Below, piece after piece: positions 57,001 through 64,000 of a stretch of DNA of 64,000 bases. Below the pieces are notes generated by a model that saw nothing but the letters and a program-made list of their open reading frames with translations, made no database searches and had not been told where the DNA came from. The number at the start of each line of letters is the position of its first letter. Position 1 is the stretch's first letter. Origin of the DNA: Bostrychus sinensis (taxonomy: Eukaryota > Chordata > Actinopteri > Gobiiformes > Eleotridae); NCBI GenBank assembly GCA_020698575.1, contig CM036247.1, positions 33,662,586-33,726,585 on the forward strand, read 5' to 3'. Position numbers and translations under genes: made by a program.

Positions 57001-60000
57001 GCAGCATGCGTCCCTTCACAGTAAACAAACATGGAAGAACACAGCTTTTTTCAGTCAGCCAAACTTGAGGGGAATTATCCATTTTTGACTTTTAAAACAC
57101 CAAGGGTCAGGAGTTAGACATGGCTCATGCAGTTTGTAGGCTCTGCAGTGAAGTTACTGCAGCAACACTAACCTACAGATCTGTCTTCACAGAACAAGAC
57201 CGTACACTAATCTACCGCTAATAACAAGTAACGTTAGCACAACACACGTTAGCACAACACAAAGCCAAGTGTGTCACTGATAGGAGGAAGCACAAAGTTA
57301 CTTATCTTCCTGTGTCAAACTTGGCTTGAAATAATCACTGCATCCCAGGTACAAGCGCAGCAGCAGAGAGGGGATTCTCCACTACTGGGGACATACACTG
57401 AACAAAAATTTAAACGCAACACTTGTTTTGGCACCCATTTTTGAACTCAAAGATCTAAGACTTTTTCTGTGTACACAAAAGGCCTATTTCTCTCAAATAC
57501 TGTTCACAAATCTGTCAAAATCTGTTAGTGAGCTGAGATAATCCATCCACCTCACAGGTGTGGTATATCAAGATGCTAATCAGCATGAATATTGCACAGG
57601 TGTGTCTTAGGTTGGCCACAATAAAAAGCCACTCTAAAATGTGCAGTTTTATCACACAGCACAATGCCACAGATGTCACAAGTTTTGAGGGAGCGTGCAG
57701 TTGGCTGCTGACTGCAGGAATGTCCACCAGAGCTGTTGCCCGTGAATTGAATGTTCATTTCTCTACCATAAGCCGTCTCCAAAGGCGTTTCAGAGAATTT
57801 GGCAGTACATCCAACCGGCCTCACAACCGCAGACCATGTGTAACCACACCAGCCCAGGACCTCCACACCTAGCATCTTCACCTCCAAGATCATCTGAGAC
57901 CAGCCACCTGGACAGCTGCAGACAGCATGTATGGCGTTGTGTGAGTGAGCAGTTTGCTGATGTCAGCGTTGTGGATCAAGGCCCATGGTGGCAGTAGGGT
58001 GATGCTATGGGCAGGCGTATGTTATGGACAACGAACACTGGTGCATTTTTTTGATGGCATTTTGAATGCACAGAGATACTGTGATAAGATTCTGAGGACC
58101 ATTGTGGTGCCATTCATCCATGATCATCACCTCATGTTGCAGCATGATAATGCACTGGCCCCATGTTGCAGCATGATAATGCACGGTCCCCATGTTGCAG
58201 CATGATAATGCACGGCCCCATGTTGCAGCATGATAATGCACGGCCCCATGTTGCAGCATGATAATGCACGGCCCCATGTTGCAGCATGATAATGCACGGC
58301 CCCATGTTGCAAGGATCTGTACACATTTCCTGGAAGCTGAAAACATCGCAGTTCTTGTATGGCCAGAAAACTCAGCGGGCATGTTACCCATTGCGCATGT
58401 TTGGGATGTTCTGGATCGGTGCATACGACAGCATGTTCCAGTTCCTGCCAATATCCAGCAACCCCCCCCCCCCCCCCCCCCCTCACAATTCTTCATAAAA
58501 ATGTGACAAAAGGTCAATAAGCCATAGCTGGCAGTTAAAGTTATAGCTTGTAAAAACTTGTAAATTTTATGTACTAATTGTTGTTATTGCCAAGTTAGTT
58601 AGATTTTAAGACGGGTAGTCAATATACAGAATATAAAACATCTTGCTATACTTGTTTGACCCTATGCTTTATTCAAAATGTATCTGGATACGTATCACAA
58701 GGTTGTTGGCAATACCCAGCCCTAATACACACAAACGTTTGATATCATGTATTTTGACTTAGAACGACTACAGCTTGCCAAATGTCTCCCCCTGCTCTCC
58801 TCATTGAGTTGCTGTCACTCGTCCACTGTCCTGTCTAATTAAGTGCACAGTCGTACCTGTCAGAGCTCTGAAGTCCTCAATGACAAACACATGACTGCTC
58901 TTTGGCTCTGAGGCTATCAGCTCCAGCTCCTCCTCCACCTCTTCATACTGAGCAGCAGTCTTGTTGGCCACTGCAATCACAAACATGTCTACGTCCCAGC
59001 TGTGTCCCTCCATCACAGCCCTCTCCAGACTGCCCCTGTCCCACTGACTGACCACACCGGACGTGACCACCACAGTCATGCTCCACACTCCGGCTCGACC
59101 CTCCCCGAGCAGCTGGAGCGCCTGATGGAGTGCGCTGCCGGTGACCCTCTCCCCGCCAGTGTGGGACAGGGACTGCAGAGAGGACTTTAGCTGGTGGGGG
59201 TCCCAGGTGAGGGGCAGCGTCTGGATGGTGTGGCCGTAGAGAACCACCCCGATCCACGTGCCGTCAGGGCCAACAGGGGAGCGCTCCGTCAGGGACATTA
59301 CAAAGTTCTTCATGAGGCTCAGGTTGTCAGGGCCCACACCGTCAGAGCTGTCCAGGACAAAGACCAGGTCCAGAGGGGAGGTTCTGCACAACGGCACAAT
59401 ACAACCTGACACACACAAACACACAAAGATATTTCAGATCAGATCACCTTTTATCTTAAATATAACAAAGAGATTAAACTCTGAAAAAATTCTGGGAATT
59501 ATTAGTAACAGATATATCTGACACCAGACTAGTCTCTTCAATTTTCATGTATCAGTACTTAAGTAAATGGAGTACTTTTATTTCATTACAGAGCAAGTAT
59601 CTTTACTCCAAACCAATTCAAAAATGTAGAGGCGTAAAAATAACTAACTAATAAATCAGTTTTCTTTTAAAAATCTATTGTTTTTGATGTGCTATCATTG
59701 TAAATACTTAAAAAAAAACTAAAACTAAAGTATTACTAATTTAGAAATGTCCAAATAATAAAGACACTGGCATCAGTTTCAGTTATTTCTGCTGCACTAG
59801 TTCAATAATGTCAGTAATCAGCACAATTTTTCATCATGATTCCTCACATTTAACACAATTATTTGTGAAACATACTTACTTTTTATTTACAAGTATATTT
59901 GGAAGTTAGTACTTTTATACTTTTACTTAAATCAAAACTTTCATGTGATACTTTTAATTGAGTAAATTTTTGCTCCTTTATCTGTACTTTTATTTAAGTA

Positions 60001-63000
60001 AAGAAATTAAGTACTCCCTCCACCACTGCACAGTGCAAGGGAAAGTCTAAAATTAAAGCAAACCAAATGAATACAGCGTGACTATTTCCCTAATAAGTGT
60101 GTTCTCCCAAAATGTATGCCTGCAGGCACCATTACTTCAGCCTTTATCTTCAGAATTCAACCCTCAGTTTGTTTTGTTAGAGTGGTCCTAATCCTCTTCC
60201 ATACTTCTGCTTTCTCCATTGTCGATGCAAACAAATTAGCAGGCCTAATAGGTAACAGGTCACAGACAGACTACTTTATGGGTTATGGCCATTCTTAACT
60301 ATACTGTTCAGTGTTCAAACAGACATAAGCTCTAAGTACAAAGGTACAGACAAGGTATGTAAGTACTTACTGCATATCGACCGCACTATTTCAATGATTT
60401 CTTCCCTCTGAGACAAAAAACAAAGAGCACAATCCAAAAATTAACCAAGGAACCAAATATGATCCATTTGTAGCACTAATGGTGTATGGTAATAGTGATG
60501 ATAACAGCTTACAGAGAGGCCAGCCTCTCCTTTCTGTCCTGCTCTTCCCTGAAAGAGCAAGACATGTCATTATAACTTCTTCACACTGGCAGCAGAATGT
60601 TGTCTTTACTCTCAAATATATACCAAAGGTCCTGTGGCTCCAGGCTCTCCAGGGTCACCTCGAACTCCTTTAGTACCCTTTGGACCCCTGTATCCTCGAT
60701 CCCCCTTAGAAATAATGTACAATATTTAAATTGTCTTATATAGGTGACATAATGCTGCAGTAGTAATGGACAGTTGAGTAACCTTGTCTCCCTGTAGTCC
60801 ATGTCCTGGAGGACCACTGGGACCAGGGACTCCCTGAGGTCCAGGCTCACCCTACAACATAGCATAAAGCATGCATCAAACATTCCAATGCACAGGTATA
60901 TGATAGAAGGATATGACCAATACCCTATAAAAATCAACTTGAAAGAGATTTAGGCAGATCCTATGAAATACCTTCTGTCCTTGGATCCCCTCTCCAGGGG
61001 AACCTGGGAGCCCAGGACGACCCGCCTGACCCACTGAACCCTGTGGACACACAAGACTCCATCAGGTTTCTTTAACTCATATTTGCTGACCTGTATGAAT
61101 GGTATTTAATATCTGGTATACCTTAGGACCAATCAGACCGATCCCTAGAGCTCCAGCAGGCCCAAGGGGTCCAGGGTAACCTCTGTCTCCCTAAACAAAA
61201 GAATCATTGGGCCTCATTCATGAACCCTTCTTACAAACAAATTTGTACTTAAGCCCTTCTTAGGAGGCTATTTGGCATTAATTTTTTTCTTAACAGAAAA
61301 TGTTCTCCTGGAAGAACAAATCTAATAGGTTTGAGGACTCTTATGCATGGAAATTCAGCAGTTTTATAATTTTATCAAAACCTTAATGAAACAAAAAATA
61401 TAAATTTCAGTTTGATTGTAGATTACAATTGTTTAAATTTTTTTTCTTATTAAAAAAATTTTATTTGGATGAAAATCAGTGATCAGTGGTGATTTAGACC
61501 AGGTAAAACCTAAAACAGACTTTATACTCGCTGCTACAGTGCAGCTTTGGACAGTGACCACAGTCTAAGTCTCTGGCTGTTTCTCAATATGCATACTTCT
61601 GTGGACTTGTGAAACTTGAATCTGCTGCGGACCAAGTCCTGTTCCACTTCAAAGTCCGCCTCTCAGCAAGTCTGCTCTAAATCCCTGGATGTGTTCTTGC
61701 TCCGCCCGTTTTACCGGGGATGCATCAGAGGAGATGTGCGTTCTAGGGCATGTTGAAATCCCAGAATGCATTTCACATTGTGCACCGATCCCCACTTGGA
61801 TCTCCGCAATCTGCCCCCTCCCTCTTCAGCACGCACATGAAGCAGACAAGAGCGCGACCCAGATCCCATAGAATAGATTGGCTACTATAGTAGCTGTGTA
61901 GAGTATAAGCATGTATTGTCACTGCCTGATCCATTGGGTATTTTTAACCTCTTCTTCCCCAAGTTGCACACTTTGAACAACTTTGATTTCAAAAAGATGG
62001 TTTAAAACAAACTTTGAACCATCACTCTTCATATGCATTCACTTCCTCATGTGATTTATATTAAAATGAAGATGCTATCTAATAAGGACAAATACAGACA
62101 GTTTTGCTGTTGTCTTTCTGTTTTATAAATTTGAATTTTCATTTATATGCTTCTAAGCTATTTCCCTAAATTTTATTATTTATTAAATATGAAGTACTTA
62201 AAATATTGACACTGGCACCATTTTGCATTTATTAAAATAAATACAGCATCTTTGGATGTTGCATTTTATTCTTGAGTAGGCTATATAACAAAATAAAAAG
62301 TACATTTTAATAATAGAAGAACCATATGGGGTCAGAGCCACAGGAAGCCTACTTCCTGTGATGTCATCAAGTTCTCCTCGTCCCAAAAAAAAGTCTGTTC
62401 TCGTGACTCGATGAGGTCCATTCTCCGAGTCTGCTCTCACAAGTCTGTACCTTTGAGTACACGAGTCCAGAGTCTGCATACTAGGAAGTGAGAAACAGCC
62501 TCTGTCTCTGCTCCAGTCCCCTCTGTATACACTACTGTATTACTCTGGCCTGAACTGTAGCCCCCCCGCCATGCTTGTACAACACTCCCCTATCACCCCC
62601 CAGGACCAGGATGCTCTGATCTCCATGCGCACCCCCTCCCCCGCTTTTTTATGCGCAACTAAAAAAAAAGATGAAATACCTCGTTAATTTCAGTGAGTTG
62701 GTGACTGAAATAAGCTTCACCTGACGCTGTCTTAGTGGTTTTGGACATTTTTAATCGCTGTTGAAGCTGTAAAACTGAGCGCCGCTTCCCTGTGAATCTG
62801 CTAGACAGACCTCACTAAACTCCTGTCTTATGACCATATATGGAGATTAGATGGCGTGTCTTGTCCTAATACATAGTTAATTCTGTGTAAATATTATGTT
62901 ATTGAGGAGCGCGTAAGCGCTCCACTGAGAAGAGTGTGGGAGCTTGAGAACGTGTTATGAATCCAATGTAGAGGACAAACTGGTGCGATCATCGGCCGTT

Positions 63001-63900
63001 GGGCGCGGTCGGATGGTTTGTCGCAGTCGGCGATGTGAGTCTGTTTGGTGTGTTCCGCACCATCAGACGTAGTGGGACACAGTTGTGCATAGTTCTGGCC
63101 GACTGAACATGTCAAATCGTCGTCAGGCCGTGGTGCTCAATAAGCTCTGTTTGACTGTGTGTCCCGTTCACAATTTGTCAAACAGCTTGAGTTTAACATC
63201 AAAATATAAGAAACTTTCTGCTCTACAACTTCTTCATTGTTTCCCACCTCTGTGATGGTAATGTGCTGCAGTTAGCTTACCTTAGCTTGTAGTCTCATTC
63301 AGATAAAAATATAATCCTCCCTCTGAGGCAAACAGCTGCAATAATCCAGTCCCTTTTATTCATCACTGTGATCAGACCAGTTTAATCTAGAGCGTATAAT
63401 TATTATTGACTGATTGCCTCTGCTGACAGTGGTCAGGCGTTGGGTTGGCTGGGTTGTCCCAGGCTTTAGGCAGTTCTTAGAAGGGGCACTTAGGAAACCT
63501 TTCTTAGAGAACATTCAAGAATGAGGCCCAATGTTCCTAAATGAGATGTTTTACTAATAGACTAGAAATCAAAAGCAAGTGTGATAGAAAGTTTATGTGA
63601 ATATGAAATATCTTGTGAATATATGTGCAGGTGAACTGAAGACAATCTGACAGCTCTACATAAACTTTGTCACAGAGTCAGCTTTACCTTAGGTCCAGGT
63701 AAACCCATGCCATCAAGACCTGGCTCTCCTACAGGACCTGGGGGGCCTAGAAGCCCCTAAACAGAGACATTACAGAAGTAGAGACATTTATCTTGAGTGA
63801 ATGAACAGAATGGGACTGTATAAGCACTCACTGGGGGGCCAGGAGCGCCTTCTCCTTTCAGTCCAGGTGCTCCAGCAGGTCCTGGGGGTCCTCTGTCCCC
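50871..63900 (-). CDS. col28a1: Collagen type XXVIII alpha-1-like, 3' half (starts beyond window)
   Basis: Twelve exons chain in phase to a TAA: 63900-63832, 63756-63688, 61190-61122, 61040-60972, 60851-60783, 60704-60624, 60548-60513, 60407-60371, 59405-58857, 55300-55110, 54908-54662, 51043-50871 (1659 nt, 552 codons). Order: Gly-X-Y repeats (for example GDRGYRGPKGTKGVRGDPGE), a short link REEIIEIVRSIC, one VWA domain, a Pro-rich linker, one Kunitz domain. Collagen flanked by VWA and ended by a Kunitz domain is the known architecture of type XXVIII, a matrix protein of basement membranes and nerve. The N-terminal VWA and most of the triple helix lie past the right edge. Introns hold hAT, Tc1, Penelope and TIR elements. 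The fish paralogue (a/b or alpha-2) cannot be fixed from this part. Confidence 0.88.
51044..53329. other. col28a1: Intron between col28a1 linker and Kunitz exons (part)
   Basis: A hAT-like end (CTAGGGTTGTCAAAATTCG) at 51717 without a visible partner. A repeated phrase (ACACTCGTTACCTTA) occurs at about 52190 and 52557. A GT microsatellite spans 53003-53042. No exon seen. Confidence 0.5.
53330..54058 (-). mobile_element. Penelope-like retroelement 3' part with GIY-YIG endonuclease
   Basis: The minus strand reads 'EQYIGETKQPLHKRLYQHRR', 'SSGPESAVHLHLK' and 'DSEVRILAREKGWFE'. This is the C-terminal GIY-YIG endonuclease of Penelope-like elements; the Arg of the KRLYQHRR helix and the later Glu are present. 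Stops follow, the upstream part (KFPVTNRAMLCTPST) is frameshifted, and the RT is missing. Confidence 0.85.
55485..56115. mobile_element. hAT-type element, TIR TAGKGATGTAACAATAT
   Basis: TAGTGATGTAACAATAT is inverted as ATATTGTTACATCCCTA. Eight-base target duplications ATAATTAT (55477-55484) and ATAATTTT (56116-56123) match at seven of eight. A short teleost repeat (55687-55900) lies inside. No transposase seen. In a col28a1 intron. Confidence 0.82.
55687..55900. repeat. Teleost interspersed repeat (GTAAAAACTCCTAAAAAA type), copy 2
   Basis: Same order of blocks as 36620-36930: AATATCACAACAGCAGTCGC, TCCTTAGGCCCTCCTTCTCG, AAAAACTCCTAAAAA. Nested in the hAT element at 55485-56115. Confidence 0.65.
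57395..58500 (+). mobile_element. Tc1-like transposon with internally deleted transposase
   Basis: The 5' end reads ACTGAACAAAAATTTAAACG. Transposase pieces: 'MSTRAVARELNVHFSTISRL', 'RRFREFGSTSNRPHNRRP', then, after a deletion near 57920, 'HDHHLMLQHDNA', where the second catalytic Asp lies, and 'FLEAENIAVLVWPENSAGML'. It breaks off at a run of about 21 C (58462-58482). The normal 3' part and terminal repeat are missing. Confidence 0.85.
58133..58314 (+). repeat. 28-bp tandem repeat inside the Tc1 transposase DDE region
   Basis: Six successive copies of AGCATGATAATGCACGGCCC plus CATGTTGC, one with an extra base. One copy is the ancestral codon stretch for LMLQHDNARPHVA; the others are local duplications. 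As 28 is not a multiple of 3, each copy shifts the frame. Confidence 0.9.
58857..59405 (-). CDS. col28a1: col28a1 exon: C-terminal von Willebrand A domain
   Basis: One 549-nt exon (phase 1 in, phase 1 out) holds the whole VWA fold: CIVPLCRTSPLDLVFVLDSS, WIGVVLYGHTIQTLPL, GERVTGSALHQALQLL, WSMTVVVTSGV, and SSHVFVIEDFRALT. The metal site looks degraded: DxSxS is D-S-S-D-G, and the usual Asp after VVVT is Ser, while the Thr (VTG) remains. It joins the linker exon at 55300 in frame (RALT-VLENKLL). Confidence 0.92.
59548..60030. repeat. TACTTAAGTA-rich TIR element, copy D
   Basis: ATCAGTACTTAAGTAAATGG at the left and TTAAGTACTCCCTCCACCAC at the right, with the usual interior. In a col28a1 intron. 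Confidence 0.75.
61206..63533. mobile_element. Large TIR element in a col28a1 intron, TTGGGCCTCATTCWTGAA ends
   Basis: TTGGGCCTCATTCATGAA at the left is inverted as TTCAAGAATGAGGCCCAA at the right, 2.3 kb apart, between two Gly-X-Y exons. No target duplication or transposase is readable. It contains another TIR pair (61576-62502). Confidence 0.6.
61576..62502. mobile_element. Inner TIR element, GGCTGTTTCTCA ends
   Basis: GGCTGTTTCTCAATATGCAT at the left is inverted as TATGCAT..-like TGAGAAACAGCC at the right, with GACTTG/GACTCGTG motifs just inside both ends. Nested in the 61206-63533 element. No coding content beyond chance frames. Confidence 0.6.
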
Positions 63901-63951
63901 CTATGATAATAATATTCTGTCACTATGATGAATATTAGATATGAATATTAT

Positions 63952-64000
63952 TAGGGCTGCAGCTATCAATTATTTTGGTAATCGAGTAATTGATTGATTA
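63952..64000. mobile_element. Start of a hAT-type element, cut by the window edge
   Basis: AGGGCTGCAGCTATCAATTA followed by TTTTGGTAATCGAGTAATT matches the widespread GGGCTGCAACTAACGATTA type of hAT terminus. Only the first 49 bp are visible. Confidence 0.6.

Larger units (their letters stand above)
56831..58724. mobile_element. hAT element with perfect 8-bp target duplication, carrying a Tc1 insert
   Basis: Flanked on both sides by ATACACAC (56823-56830 and 58725-58732). Ends are TAGGGGTG and, inverted, CAGCCCTA. The stretch 57000-57250 resembles the start of a hAT transposase gene (CATGGAAGAACACAGC; later a TGTAGGCTCTGCAGTGAAG zinc-finger-like piece) but is broken. A Tc1-like element occupies 57395-58500. 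Confidence 0.8.

Noticed and set aside
58005..58517. 170- and 119-codon frames with HYHAATWGRALSCCNMG repeats
   Set aside because: They are the antisense of the 28-bp tandem repeat in the Tc1 transposase.

Overview
The window looks like teleost fish nuclear DNA. Genes are split into many short exons with GT-AG borders, introns are full of fish-type transposable elements (hAT, Tc1-like, L1, RTE-like, Penelope, DIRS and a TACTTAAGTA-rich TIR element), and there are no operons. I recognise no tRNA, rRNA or CRISPR. All calls were read by eye.

Layout. 1-3.2 kb: a decayed LINE reverse transcriptase and a 22-bp minisatellite. 3.2-6.0 kb, minus strand: a probable serine/proline-rich protein gene of unknown function, with one long exon and several short phase-0 exons. 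8.4-33.2 kb and 34.4-48.6 kb, plus strand: two complete head-to-tail copies of one 13-exon gene (685 and 682 codons, open throughout, matching phases). It encodes a secreted protein whose C-terminal third resembles peptide-N-glycosidase F (PNGase F). 50.9 kb to beyond the right edge, minus strand: the 3' half of a type XXVIII collagen gene (Gly-X-Y exons, von Willebrand A domain, linker, Kunitz domain, stop), converging on the second PNGase F-like copy.

The two PNGase F-like copies share ancient intron content, including a Tc1 transposase remnant in intron 8 of both, so that insertion predates the duplication. Since then copy 1 has swollen (24.8 kb against 14.2 kb): a composite L1/hAT/Tc1 cluster in intron 7, a 2.35-kb 12-bp minisatellite in intron 2, and a 775-bp foldback element ending about 20 bp before the exon 10 acceptor. 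Near-identical stretches (late exon 4 to intron 5; exons 2, 8 and 9) alternate with diverged ones, which suggests recent gene conversion.

All real genes seem to make secreted, extracellular or unknown products. No shared pathway is shown by the sequence. The most unusual content is the duplicated PNGase F-like pair, its conversion mosaic and repeat-driven intron remodelling, the uncharacterised Ser-rich gene, and a collagen VWA domain with a degraded metal site.
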